Assembly: GCF_032302195.1 (NCBI RefSeq)
Contig: NZ_CP135275.1
Coordinates: forward strand, 3,844,001 to 3,908,000
Length of the DNA stretch: 64,000 bases
Direction: 5' to 3'
Source: Paenibacillus sp. MMS20-IR301
GTDB taxonomy: Bacteria > Bacillota > Bacilli > Paenibacillales > Paenibacillaceae
The first letter of the stretch is position 1. The number at the start of each line of letters is the position of its first letter. The position numbers and the translations under genes are program-made. The notes beneath the pieces were generated by a model. It saw only the letters and a list, made by a program, of their open reading frames with translations. It ran no database searches and had not been told where the DNA came from. Shown in pieces: positions 26,057-34,916 of the stretch.

Positions 26057-26086
26057 CAGAAGCTCCTTCCTTTCCCCGGACAGAAC

Positions 26087-27133
26087 CTATCCTACCGGCA
26101 CCTGTAAAATGATTGTTGTACCCCGGCCTATTTCTGAATCTACGCTGAAGGTGCCGCCCACCAGCTCCGCCCGCTCCTGCATGCCAAACAGGCCAAGTCC
26201 GGTTCCGCTGGGCTCATCACCCGGTTTGAAGCCGTTCCCTTCGTCCTCAATCATCAGCCGCAGCAGACCCTCATTTTCTGTTAGGGTTACTTTAACCCGG
26301 TCCACCTGGGCATACTTGAGCGCATTCAGCACAGCTTCCTGGCACACGCGGTACATTACCGTTTCAATCTCACTCCCGTACCGTTTCTCGGACAGCCGGG
26401 ACTCGTAATCAATGACCAGACCGTAGGTCTGCTCAATCCGCTTGAAGTGTGACCGGAACGCCGCCTCCAGTCCGAAATCATCCAGCGCAGCCGGCCTGAG
26501 CTCCACTGAAAGATTACGGATATCACTCAGCAGCCTGGTCATGGATACCTCGGTCTGCTTTACCTTTTTGAGCAAATCTTCATCAGCCGTCATATATTTC
26601 AGCACACGCAGATCAATTACAGCACTCATCAGCTCTTGGGCAACACTGTCATGCAGCTCACGGGAAATGCGCTTGCGTTCATTCTCCTGGGCTTCAATAA
26701 TATGCTTCATCATCTTGTTCTGGTAGAACTTCTCCTGGGTCTTGAACTGCCTGGTCAGATCCCTGAGCATAAACACTCTGATGCCATTCTCTTCATCTAT
26801 GGTGTGAAAGGTCGCTGCATAAGGCACGATTCCCTTCTCCTTCGTCTCCAGATAAACCTGATAAGAGGTAAATTCCTCCGAGTCCGGTGTGTGAAAATAA
26901 CAGTTCAGGCAGGTCCGGAGCTCCGTCTCACTCGTGTACCCCCGGCAGGTCCCGCATAACGCTTCGGGATTTCCCTGATACAGCTGCTTCAGAATATCCT
27001 TATCGACGATACTCTCGGCAGCCGAATTCATTGCCAGGGCTTTCCCCTGCCGGTCAAAAAAGAACATCGCCTCCGAGCTGTTCTCGAACAGCTTCGTCAT
27101 GAGCCTACTCCGCAGATCCGTTTCGGGTATCAT
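26087..27133 (-). CDS. nreB: Oxygen-sensing histidine kinase with Fe-S PAS domain
   Basis: Cytoplasmic HPK7-type kinase that autophosphorylates when its [4Fe-4S] cluster is intact under low oxygen. The PAS domain carries Cys 60, 63, 75 and 78 in CX2C-X11-CX2C, the same spacing as staphylococcal NreB. HisKA_3 follows (RISRELHDSVAQE), then HATPase motifs DDFGLEAAF, CQEAVLNALKYA and GTGLGLFGM. No membrane helices. ATG 27133 overlaps the nreA stop. 348 aa. Confidence 0.95.
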   Translation of the reverse strand: MIPETDLRSRLMTKLFENSSEAMFFFDRQGKALAMNSAAESIVDKDILKQLYQGNPEALCGTCRGYTSETELRTCLNCYFHTPDSEEFTSYQVYLETKEKGIVPYAATFHTIDEENGIRVFMLRDLTRQFKTQEKFYQNKMMKHIIEAQENERKRISRELHDSVAQELMSAVIDLRVLKYMTADEDLLKKVKQTEVSMTRLLSDIRNLSVELRPAALDDFGLEAAFRSHFKRIEQTYGLVIDYESRLSEKRYGSEIETVMYRVCQEAVLNALKYAQVDRVKVTLTENEGLLRLMIEDEGNGFKPGDEPSGTGLGLFGMQERAELVGGTFSVDSEIGRGTTIILQVPVG

Positions 27134-27591
27134 CAACTGAGCAACAATTCCTTCCCGTTCAAGTCTCCAATGCCCCTGCGTGCTGCCGCTTCCAGGTCTC
27201 TCAGCATATCAGCGGTTACCTGCCGTTCTCCCCTGAAGCCGCCAAGCAGCACACCCGCGACACGGGCATCATTCCACACCGGTACAGCACCAATGCTGTT
27301 CAAGCTCTCCATCTTGGTAATGGGATAATTGAACAAGGCATCTGGCTTCACATCGGTCACTATTGAAGGGATTAAGAACGGCTTGCCGGTCTTGAACACA
27401 ATCCCGGCAATCCCTCTGCCTGATTGAAGCACAATCCGCTTATAACGCTCATTCGTATTCCCAGAGGCGTATTTCCACCGGATGACGTAATCATATTCCG
27501 CCGGTTCTGCCACAGCCAGCGAGATGAAGTCGTATCCTAAATCTGCACGGATCCGGTCAAGCCGGGTCTGGTAATCCACCTTATGGTTCAT
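27133..27591 (-). CDS. nreA: GAF-domain nitrate receptor
   Basis: Soluble 152-aa GAF protein that in staphylococci binds nitrate and releases NreB from inhibition. The GAF fold is shown by YDFISLAVAEP, the loop SGRGIAGIVFKTGKPFLIP and the core strand IGAVPVWNDARVAGVLLGGF. GAGGAGAG lies before the ATG. Between narI and nreB, as expected for an nreABC set. Direct nitrate-contact residues were not aligned here. Confidence 0.9.
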   Translation of the reverse strand: MNHKVDYQTRLDRIRADLGYDFISLAVAEPAEYDYVIRWKYASGNTNERYKRIVLQSGRGIAGIVFKTGKPFLIPSIVTDVKPDALFNYPITKMESLNSIGAVPVWNDARVAGVLLGGFRGERQVTADMLRDLEAAARRGIGDLNGKELLLS

Positions 27592-27642
27592 CGTTTTCTC
27601 TCCTCAGCCAGAACAGGGAAAGAGTCCGCGCTGTTCTTTCCG

Positions 27643-28329
27643 TTAATTCGATTTATTCCTTCTGTATAGGATATAACTTCTACCTATATAATTCAACGGA
27701 ACGCTCCAGACGTGGACCAGCCGGGTGAACGGCCAAAAGGCAAAGATCGCGAAGCCGGACAATATGTGCAGCTTGAAGGAGAACGGCACATCACTCATCA
27801 GTGACGGATCCGGGCGGAACATGAACAGCCCGCGGAACCAGACGGAAATCGTATCGCGGTAGTCAAACTCAGGCTGTACGGCATTCGTAACAATCGTAGA
27901 GTACATGCCCATAAACACGATGAACAGCAGCAGGGAGTTAACAATGAGGTCCGATGCGCTGCTCAGCCGGCGGACATTCTTCAGCGTAAAGCGCCGCGAG
28001 GTCAGGATCAGCATCCCGAGCAGCGTAGCTGCGCCGAAGACTCCTCCGATATATACTGCGCCGATATGGTAGATATGATCGCTTACGCCAACGGCCTCAA
28101 GCCATGATTTCGGCACAGCCAGCCCGCCGATATGGCCCATAATAACCGGCATAATACCGAGATGGAACAGAATGCTGCCGAATTTCAGCTGTTTTTTCTC
28201 AATAAATTCACTGGATTTGGCCGTCCAATTGAACTGATCCTTGCGGTAACGCACAATATGGCCGCCGATGAACACCACCAGACACATATAGGGAAAAATA
28301 ACCCATAAAAACTGACTAAGCATATTCAT
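27643..28329 (-). CDS. narI: Respiratory nitrate reductase gamma subunit (cytochrome b)
   Basis: Membrane anchor that oxidises menaquinol and carries two b hemes. 228 aa with five helices; heme-ligand His residues lie in helix 2 (LFHLGIMPVIMGHIGG) and helix 5 (FKLHILSGFAIFAFWPFTRLVHVW). ATG immediately follows the narJ stop. Order narGHJI is complete. Confidence 0.95.
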   Translation of the reverse strand: MNMLSQFLWVIFPYMCLVVFIGGHIVRYRKDQFNWTAKSSEFIEKKQLKFGSILFHLGIMPVIMGHIGGLAVPKSWLEAVGVSDHIYHIGAVYIGGVFGAATLLGMLILTSRRFTLKNVRRLSSASDLIVNSLLLFIVFMGMYSTIVTNAVQPEFDYRDTISVWFRGLFMFRPDPSLMSDVPFSFKLHILSGFAIFAFWPFTRLVHVWSVPLNYIGRSYILYRRNKSN

Positions 28330-28893
28330 TTAACTCAGGGCCTCCTGTTCAGCGCAAACCTTAAAGGTCTCACGCAACCCCTTAACCAGATGGAAATAGG
28401 GACTTTCGTTTCGTTCCAGCGCCTTGAGCAGATGATACGTGCCATCCTCCAGAATGGCAATCAGCATCCGGAAATTCTCCGGTGCCCCCGGGACATCCAG
28501 CCACTCCGCGGCGTATATAAATTCACACATCAGCGGCAAATAATCCGGCAGCTCGCCTTCCGGCATTGCAAGGCCAAACATCTCATAGAGAAGCTTCAGC
28601 TTGGCGAGCATCTGCCCGCGTTCCTTGGCATCCTCAAATTTGAAATAGGTCATATACAGCGCACAGTCCTTCTGAAAATCAAAGGTGGCGGCATAGTTCT
28701 CCTGAATCTCATCCAGGCTGAAGCGCTGCATCTGCTCCCAATAGGCATGCACATGGGCATAACCGGGATGAGCGCTGTCAAACGCCTCCTCCAGAAAAGC
28801 CGGATGGAAATCCAGCTTCTCCGGGTACATGAGCTGCAGGGCAAAATATCCGAAGGATTGCTTATATTGATGCAGCTTGATCAGATCAATCAC
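28330..28893 (-). CDS. narJ: Nitrate reductase molybdenum cofactor assembly chaperone
   Basis: TorD/NarJ-type chaperone for cofactor insertion into NarG; not part of the mature complex. All-helical 187-aa protein beginning IDLIKLHQYKQSFGYFALQLMYPE. GTG at 28893 lies seven bases after GGGGGG and overlaps the last codons of narH by eight bases; the longer upstream frame is narH in another register. Length agrees with Bacillus NarJ. Confidence 0.93.
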   Translation of the reverse strand: MIDLIKLHQYKQSFGYFALQLMYPEKLDFHPAFLEEAFDSAHPGYAHVHAYWEQMQRFSLDEIQENYAATFDFQKDCALYMTYFKFEDAKERGQMLAKLKLLYEMFGLAMPEGELPDYLPLMCEFIYAAEWLDVPGAPENFRMLIAILEDGTYHLLKALERNESPYFHLVKGLRETFKVCAEQEALS

Positions 28894-30460
28894 GCCAAAT
28901 CCCCCCGTAGAAATTCTCCTCATACATTTCCTTGCCGGTCTTCGTTGCTTCGCCAATTGAGCTGGCTGGTCCGCAGCCGTCACAGCCGGAGCCGAAGCTC
29001 CCCATATCGCCCATGGTATTGCCGTAACCCGCTGAGCCTTGTGCACGGTAAGGATTCATATGCTGCTCTTTGTGGGAGGTCGGGATCACGAACCGGTCTT
29101 CATATTTGGCGATGGCGAGCAGCCGGTACATCTCTTCAGTCTGCTGGGCAGTCATGCCGACACGCTCAAGCCGGGTAAGATCAAATTCCTGGCCGGTGGA
29201 CTGGGCGCGCATATAAGAGCGCATCATCGCCATCCGCTGCAGTGCTTCTTTGACAGTCTGCGTATCGCCTGCAGTCAGCATGTTCGCCAGATACTGGACC
29301 GGTGTGCGCATCTCTTCGATCGCCGGGAAAATCATATCCGGATTCTTCAGTGAATCCTTGCCTTCGAAATAGTTCATGATCGGGCTAAGCGGCGGCACAT
29401 ACCATACCATCGGCAGGGTCCGGTATTCCGGGTGAAGCGGGAATGCCAGCTTGTGCTCGATGGCCAGCTTGTAGACCGGCGAGTTCTGGGCAGCCTCCAG
29501 CCAGTCCTCGGAGATCCCGTCTTTGCGCGCCTGGGCTCTGACTTCCGGATCATGCGGATTCAGGAACAAATCGCATTGCGCTTTGTACAGGTCCTTCTCA
29601 TCCGGGGTGGATGCCGCCTCCAGCACTTTGTCGGCGTCATACAGCAAAACGCCGAGATAGCGGATCCGGCCGGTACAGGTCTCGGAGCATACTGTCGGCA
29701 AGCCTGCCTCTACACGCGGGAAGCAGAAGGTGCATTTCTCCGCTTTGTTGGTCTGCCAGTTGAAGTACACCTTCTTATACGGACAGCCGGTCATGCAGTA
29801 TCTCCAGCCGCGGCAGGCTTCCTGATCCACCAGGACAATCCCGTCCTCATCCCGTTTGTACATCGCTCCCGAAGGACAGGAGGCAACGCAGCTCGGGTTC
29901 AGGCAGTGTTCACAGAGGCGCGGCAGATAGATCATGAAGGATTTCTCGAAGTTGAATTTGATCTCTTCCTCGATCTTCTGGATGTTCGGGTCCAGCGGGC
30001 CCGTCACATGTGCACCGGCCAGATCATCCTCCCAGTTCGGACCCCATTCCAGGTCCATCTTCTCGCCGGTTACTGCAGAGTGAGCCCGGGCTACCGGAGA
30101 GTGCTTCTGCTCCCCGGCATTCGTCAGATGCTCATAGTTGTAGGTCCACGGCTCATAGTAATCCTTCATTTCCGGCATATCCGGGTTGTAGAAGATTTTG
30201 CCGAGTGCAATCTTGGACAGCTTGTTGCCGGATTTCAGCTCCAGCTTCCCTTTGCGCAGCTGCCAGCCGCCCTTGTAGAGCTCCTGGTCTTCCCAGCGCT
30301 TCGGGTAACCGATGCCCGGCTTCGTCTCCACGTTATTGAACCACATATATTCTGCACCTTTGCGGTTCGTCCAGGTCGTCTTGCAGGTCACGCTGCAGGT
30401 GTGGCAGCCGATGCATTTATCCAGATTCATTACCATTGCGACTTGCGCTTTAATTTTCAA
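28886..30460 (-). CDS. narH: Respiratory nitrate reductase beta subunit
   Basis: Electron-transfer subunit, 524 aa, with four Fe-S clusters. Cys groups in order: CIGCHTCSVTC (residue 17 on), CEHCLNPSCVASC, CRGWRYCMTGC and CTFCFPRVEAGLPTVCSETC. Trp replaces one Cys in the third group, the usual reason that NarH holds one 3Fe-4S cluster. It overlaps the narG stop by 11 bases. The C-terminus is Gly-rich with two Cys pairs (SGCDGCG), beyond the core fold. Confidence 0.96.
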   Translation of the reverse strand: MKIKAQVAMVMNLDKCIGCHTCSVTCKTTWTNRKGAEYMWFNNVETKPGIGYPKRWEDQELYKGGWQLRKGKLELKSGNKLSKIALGKIFYNPDMPEMKDYYEPWTYNYEHLTNAGEQKHSPVARAHSAVTGEKMDLEWGPNWEDDLAGAHVTGPLDPNIQKIEEEIKFNFEKSFMIYLPRLCEHCLNPSCVASCPSGAMYKRDEDGIVLVDQEACRGWRYCMTGCPYKKVYFNWQTNKAEKCTFCFPRVEAGLPTVCSETCTGRIRYLGVLLYDADKVLEAASTPDEKDLYKAQCDLFLNPHDPEVRAQARKDGISEDWLEAAQNSPVYKLAIEHKLAFPLHPEYRTLPMVWYVPPLSPIMNYFEGKDSLKNPDMIFPAIEEMRTPVQYLANMLTAGDTQTVKEALQRMAMMRSYMRAQSTGQEFDLTRLERVGMTAQQTEEMYRLLAIAKYEDRFVIPTSHKEQHMNPYRAQGSAGYGNTMGDMGSFGSGCDGCGPASSIGEATKTGKEMYEENFYGGIWRD

Positions 30461-33400
30461 GCCAGTTAACCTCCTTCATTTTGCGGACGGCTACGTAGAC
30501 ATCACGCTGGTTGCCGATTGGACCATAGTAGTTGAAACCATAGCTGAGCTGTGCGTATCCGCCGACCATTTGGGTAGGCTTCAAGTGAATCCGGGTAGGC
30601 GCATTATGGCTTCCGCCGCGCGTATCCGTAATTTCGGAGCCCGGAACCTGAATGTGCTTGTCCTGGGCATGGTACATGAACATGGTGCCTCTCGGCATCC
30701 GGTGGCTGACTACCGCGCGGGCAGTCACGACACCATTACGGTTATAGACCTCAAGCCAGTCATTATCGGCAATATGATGAGCCGCAGCATCCTCATTATT
30801 GATCCACACGGTTGGACCGCCGCGGAACAGAGTCAGCATGTGCTGGTTATCCTGATAGGTCGAGTGAATATTCCATTTGCCGTGCGGCGTCAGGTATCTC
30901 AGAACCAGAGAATCGGTTCCGCCCTTTACCGCCTTGTCGCGCGGCCCGAAGACCATCGGCGGCAGGGTCGGCTTGTAGACCGGCAGCGCTTCGCCGAACT
31001 GCTGGAAGATTTCATGGTCAATATAGAAATGCTGTCTTCCTGTCAGCGTACGGAACGGAACGAGGCGTTCAATGTTTGTCGTGAACGGTGAATACCGCCG
31101 CCCCTGCTTGTTCGAGCCGCTGAATACCGGAGTCGGAATGACTTCGCGCGGCTGTGCCGTAATGCTCTGGAACGTAATCTTCTCTGCTGCCCGGTCTGCC
31201 GAAATATCCCGCAGCTGTACCCCGTGATCCTTCTCGGCAGATTCATAGGCCTTCTGCGATACACGGCCGTTAGTCGCTGAGGACAGATGCAGAATCGTAT
31301 CCGCCGCCTGGCGGGCGGTCTGCAGCTTCGGCAGGCCATTCCGGAAGGAATCATCGTGATACACTCCGCTGATCTTCTTGAGTTCCTCATATTCTTCGGC
31401 AACCGAGAAGCTGACACCGTGCGCACCTGCTTTACCGGTTGCAAGATTCGGTCCGAGTGAAGTGTATTTGTCGTGAATTCGGGTGTAATCCCGCTCGACG
31501 ATGGTAAAGTTCGGCATGGTTTTACCCGGAATTGCCGGCACTTCGCCCTTGGTCCAGTCTTTAACGAGACCCATCGGCTGTGAGATTTCACTGACTGAGT
31601 CATGGCCGAGCGGTGACATCACAACATCCTTGTAGACACCAGGCAGATGAGCTTTCGCCATTTCAGAGAAGACCTCTGACAGCTGGCGGTAAATATCCCA
31701 GTCTGCACGGGATTCCCACAGCGGATTCACGGCCGGATTAAACGGATGGACAAACGGATGCATGTCGGTGGACGACAGATCTGTTTTCTCATACCAGGTT
31801 GCCGCCGGCAGCACGATGTCCGCATAGAGCGGCGTAGTCGTCATCCGGAAATCCAGAGCCACCATCAGGTCGAGCTTGCCTTCCACATCCTCCCGCCAGA
31901 CGATCTCCTCCGGCTTCTGCTCCTCATTCGGCTCAGCCAGCAGGCCGTCGGAAGCTCCAAGCAAATGCTTCATGAAGTATTCCTGGCCTTTAGCTGAGCT
32001 TGAGATCAGGTTCGAGCGCCAGATAAACAGGGAACGCGGGAAGTTCTCCGGAGCGCCTGGATCTTCCACGGCAAAGCGTGTTTTGCGTGAAGTGATCTCT
32101 TCTACGGCGTGACTGATAATCTCCGCATTACTCTTCTTGCCCTGCTGTGCCGCTTCCTCCGCGAACAGCAGACTGTTCTTGTTAAATTGCGGGAAGGACG
32201 GCAGCCAGCCGAGGCGTGCAGCGAGTACGTTGTAGTCAGCCGGATGCTGGTAAGCCACATCTCCGCCGGTCGGCGATTTCAGCGAATCGGTACCGCCCTC
32301 CTCGTAACGCCATTGCTCTGTTGCGAAATAGAAGAAGGAAGTCGCATTCTGCTGGCGCGCCGGTCCCTGCCAGTCCTTGGCAAAGGCCACAGTGGACCAG
32401 CCTTCAATCGGACGGCATTTCTCCTGGCCGACATAGTGCGCCCAACCGCCGCCGTTCACTCCCTGCGAAGCGGTCAGCACCACCAGATTCAGAATGGAGC
32501 GGTAGATCGTATCACTGTTGAACCAGTGGTTAATCCCGGCCCCCATGATGATCATGGAGCGTCCGCCTGTATCGATTGAGTTCTGGGCAAATTCGCGCGC
32601 AATCTGCACCACGACGCTTGCCTTCACCGTTGTAATGCCCTCCTGCCAGGCAGGTGTATAGTGTGAGGAGGCATCCTCATACCCCTTGGCATTAAGCGGG
32701 CTTTCCTTACGGGTTACACCGTACTGGCTCATCATGAGATCATATACTGTTGCGACATAACGCTCGGTACCATCTGCAAGCGTCATCTTCCGGACCGGGA
32801 TGATCCGTTTGAATGTGCCGTTGCCGGCATTATCGAAATACGGGAAGACGATTTCCGTCCACTCCTCCCCGTGGCCTCCGATGGTCAAGGCTGGCTCTAC
32901 CTTGCTGCCGTCCTCCCGCTCAAGGATCAGGTTCCACTTCTTGCCTTCTTCCCAGCGCTGGCCCATAGTCCCGTTCGGAACCATGACCCTACCTGCAGCT
33001 TCGTCGAAGATGACCGGCTTCCAGTCCGAGTGGGGTGAAGTATCGCCAAGATCGCTCGCCCGCAGGAAACGTCCGGCCTTGAGGGAATCTTCATGGTGGT
33101 CAAGCATGATCAGGAAAGGCATATCGGTATATTGCTTGGCATAATTCAGGAACATCGGTTCCTGGCGTTCCTGGTAGAATTCCTGCAGGATTACATGTGT
33201 CATGGCCTGGGCCAGCGCTGCATCCGACCCCGGATTCGGAGCCAGCCAGTTGTCGGCGAATTTGACGTTCTCGGCGAGATCCGGTGCCACCGATACGACC
33301 TTGGTTCCCTTGTAACGCACTTCCGTCATAAAATGGGCATCCGGCGTCCGGGTCAGCGGTACGTTCGAGCCCCACATCATCAGGTATCCGGCGTTGTACC

Positions 33401-34124
33401 AGTCCGAGGATTCCGGCACATCCGTCTGCTCGCCCCAGATCTGCGGCGAAGCCGGAGGAAGATCGGCATACCAGTCGTAGAAGCTCAGCATTTGCCCGCC
33501 GAGGAGCGAGATGAACCGCGCACCCGATGCGTAGCTGACCATGGACATGGCCGGAATCGGAGTGAAGCCGGCAATCCGGTCAGGACCGTATTTGCGGATG
33601 GTATAGATCAGCTGCGCCGAGATCAGCCGCAGCGCATCATCCCAGGCTACCCGGATATGGCCGCCTTTTCCGCGTGCCTTTTTGTACTGGCTCGCCTTCT
33701 CAGGATCTTCAACGATACTGGCCCAGGCATCGATGTAATTGTCATGCTCCTTCAGCGCCGTCTGCCACAGCCGCCACAGCTTCCCTCGGATATAGGGGTA
33801 TTTCACGCGCAGCGGACTGTATTCATACCACGAGAAGGTAGCTCCGCGGGGGCAGCCACGTGGTTCAAATTCCGGCATATCCGGCCCGCAGGAAGGATAG
33901 TCGATCTGCTGGTTCTCCCAGGTAATGATTCCGTTCTTCACAAACACCTTCCAGCTGCAGGAGCCTGTACAGTTGACTCCGTGGGTGGTGCGTACTACTT
34001 TATCGTGAGACCAGCGCTGGCGGTACATATTCTCCCAATCTCTGTTTTTCTCTTCAAGAATGGACCAGTTCCCGGAATAGCTTTCAACCGGTTTAAAAAA
34101 GTTAAGGCCGAATTTCTTCTTCAT
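30450..34124 (-). CDS. narG: Respiratory nitrate reductase alpha subunit
   Basis: Molybdenum bis-MGD catalytic subunit that reduces nitrate to nitrite on the cytoplasmic face of the membrane. 1224 aa, as expected. The N-terminal Fe-S motif is HGVNCTGSCSWKVF followed by the distant Cys in YPSCGPD. The segment YASGARFISLLGG...MMWGSNVPLTRTPDAHF is the cofactor-binding region. First gene of narGHJI-nreABC; AAGGAG precedes the ATG. The 290-base upstream region holds paired NreC-type sites and diverges to a hemerythrin gene. Confidence 0.97.
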   Translation of the reverse strand: MKKKFGLNFFKPVESYSGNWSILEEKNRDWENMYRQRWSHDKVVRTTHGVNCTGSCSWKVFVKNGIITWENQQIDYPSCGPDMPEFEPRGCPRGATFSWYEYSPLRVKYPYIRGKLWRLWQTALKEHDNYIDAWASIVEDPEKASQYKKARGKGGHIRVAWDDALRLISAQLIYTIRKYGPDRIAGFTPIPAMSMVSYASGARFISLLGGQMLSFYDWYADLPPASPQIWGEQTDVPESSDWYNAGYLMMWGSNVPLTRTPDAHFMTEVRYKGTKVVSVAPDLAENVKFADNWLAPNPGSDAALAQAMTHVILQEFYQERQEPMFLNYAKQYTDMPFLIMLDHHEDSLKAGRFLRASDLGDTSPHSDWKPVIFDEAAGRVMVPNGTMGQRWEEGKKWNLILEREDGSKVEPALTIGGHGEEWTEIVFPYFDNAGNGTFKRIIPVRKMTLADGTERYVATVYDLMMSQYGVTRKESPLNAKGYEDASSHYTPAWQEGITTVKASVVVQIAREFAQNSIDTGGRSMIIMGAGINHWFNSDTIYRSILNLVVLTASQGVNGGGWAHYVGQEKCRPIEGWSTVAFAKDWQGPARQQNATSFFYFATEQWRYEEGGTDSLKSPTGGDVAYQHPADYNVLAARLGWLPSFPQFNKNSLLFAEEAAQQGKKSNAEIISHAVEEITSRKTRFAVEDPGAPENFPRSLFIWRSNLISSSAKGQEYFMKHLLGASDGLLAEPNEEQKPEEIVWREDVEGKLDLMVALDFRMTTTPLYADIVLPAATWYEKTDLSSTDMHPFVHPFNPAVNPLWESRADWDIYRQLSEVFSEMAKAHLPGVYKDVVMSPLGHDSVSEISQPMGLVKDWTKGEVPAIPGKTMPNFTIVERDYTRIHDKYTSLGPNLATGKAGAHGVSFSVAEEYEELKKISGVYHDDSFRNGLPKLQTARQAADTILHLSSATNGRVSQKAYESAEKDHGVQLRDISADRAAEKITFQSITAQPREVIPTPVFSGSNKQGRRYSPFTTNIERLVPFRTLTGRQHFYIDHEIFQQFGEALPVYKPTLPPMVFGPRDKAVKGGTDSLVLRYLTPHGKWNIHSTYQDNQHMLTLFRGGPTVWINNEDAAAHHIADNDWLEVYNRNGVVTARAVVSHRMPRGTMFMYHAQDKHIQVPGSEITDTRGGSHNAPTRIHLKPTQMVGGYAQLSYGFNYYGPIGNQRDVYVAVRKMKEVNWLEN

Positions 34125-34164
34125 CTATCAAGAACGCTCCTTTCAAAACCATGCTATTAATATC

Positions 34165-34229
34165 ATTATGGATCTACCGAGCCGCGCTTCCCATTAGGGA
34201 AACACCTATTGAACCTCGGGAATTCCCTC
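34165..34229 (-). promoter_or_regulatory. narG promoter with paired NreC-type sites
   Basis: TAGGG-AAAC-ACCTA (34195-34208) and TCGGG-AATT-CCCTC (34216-34229) have centres 21 bases apart. A CATAAT -10 box on the minus strand occupies 34170-34165, 24 bases from the nearer site. The arrangement matches that before narK almost base for base. Confidence 0.75.
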
Positions 34230-34315
34230 GATCTGCACAAAATGCCAAAAAGCCTTTCCCGCCAAGGGGAAAAGCTGCAGCCAAGCCGCCCATTCTGCTG
34301 CGGAGGGCACTTCAT

Positions 34316-34351
34316 TAGGGACTTCCCTCTTTATTGTCCGGGGAACTCCTT
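34316..34351 (+). promoter_or_regulatory. Further NreC-type sites before the divergent hemerythrin gene
   Basis: TAGGG-ACTT-CCCTC at 34316-34329 is one base off the T(A/T)GGG-N4-CCC(A/T)A consensus. A weaker GGG-N4-TCC palindrome at 34340-34349 lies 22 bases further by centre, facing the hemerythrin promoter. Confidence 0.5.
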
Positions 34352-34380
34352 AGCGGGAATTTCACTATAGTCCGGTGTGC

Positions 34381-34386
34381 TATAAT
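34381..34386 (+). promoter_or_regulatory. Consensus -10 box of the divergent hemerythrin gene
   Basis: TATAAT 28 bases before the ATG with only a poor -35 (TTTCAC, 15 bases away), suggesting an activated promoter. Confidence 0.5.
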
Positions 34387-34413
34387 CAGAAAAAAACGGG
34401 AGGATGAAGTCAT

Positions 34414-34833
34414 ATGTCAGGACCCTCACTACGCCAGCTGCATGCCCACCATGCCATTCATCAGGGCGGATATTCCGGCGCTGCAGCCAAGACGGAAGAA
34501 GTGGAAGAGCTGCTGGAAGCCAAGGAATTCGAAGTGGCGCGCCAGGCCGCCGAGCATCTGATTGAATATTGGGAGACACGGATTCTCAGCCATGCCGAGG
34601 CGGAGGAAGACGGATTCTATCAGGAAATGGAGAGCAAGAATCCAGACCTGCATAATGCAGTGATCCGGCTTACCCGGGATCATGATATTCTGCGGATTAT
34701 CGTCCGGGATGTCAAAGCCATGCTTGCTGAAGAAGGCCTTACCGGCGAAGTACTGCAGCAGTTCCATGCACTGCTGATCGTGAATGCTATTCATAGCCGG
34801 GATGAGGAGCGTCTGTTGTTTGAAGGGGCTTAA
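34414..34833 (+). CDS. Hemerythrin HHE-domain protein (short form)
   Basis: 139-aa four-helix protein; candidate iron ligands are His in HAHHAIHQGG, HAEAEEDGFYQEM, RDHDIL and HSRDEERLL. GGGAGG precedes the ATG. It diverges from narG across a region with NreC-type sites, so co-induction during nitrate respiration is likely. Distinct in sequence and length from the hemerythrin that ends the nar operon. Binding of O2 or NO is inferred from family. Confidence 0.82.
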   Translation: MSGPSLRQLHAHHAIHQGGYSGAAAKTEEVEELLEAKEFEVARQAAEHLIEYWETRILSHAEAEEDGFYQEMESKNPDLHNAVIRLTRDHDILRIIVRDVKAMLAEEGLTGEVLQQFHALLIVNAIHSRDEERLLFEGA

Positions 34834-34856
34834 CCCGGGGCAGTCGGCACTAATGA

Positions 34857-34916
34857 AAAAAGCACACAGGCTGCCCTCCGGTCCTGACGGATCCGGGGAA
34901 GGCCTGTGTGCTTTTT
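34857..34916. terminator. Bidirectional terminator between hemerythrin and DUF488 genes
   Basis: AAAAAGCACACAGGC and GCCTGTGTGCTTTTT form a perfect 15-bp stem with T-runs on both strands; it overlaps the DUF488 stop codon. The loop has a further GC-rich fold. Confidence 0.9.

Noticed and set aside
29432..30469. 345-codon plus-strand open frame opposite narH
   Set aside because: Antisense shadow of a highly conserved gene; composition follows the codon bias of narH.
33093..34160. 355-codon plus-strand open frame opposite narG
   Set aside because: It is the antisense of narG's conserved N-terminal region; no ribosome site, no recognisable protein, and narG itself is unambiguous.
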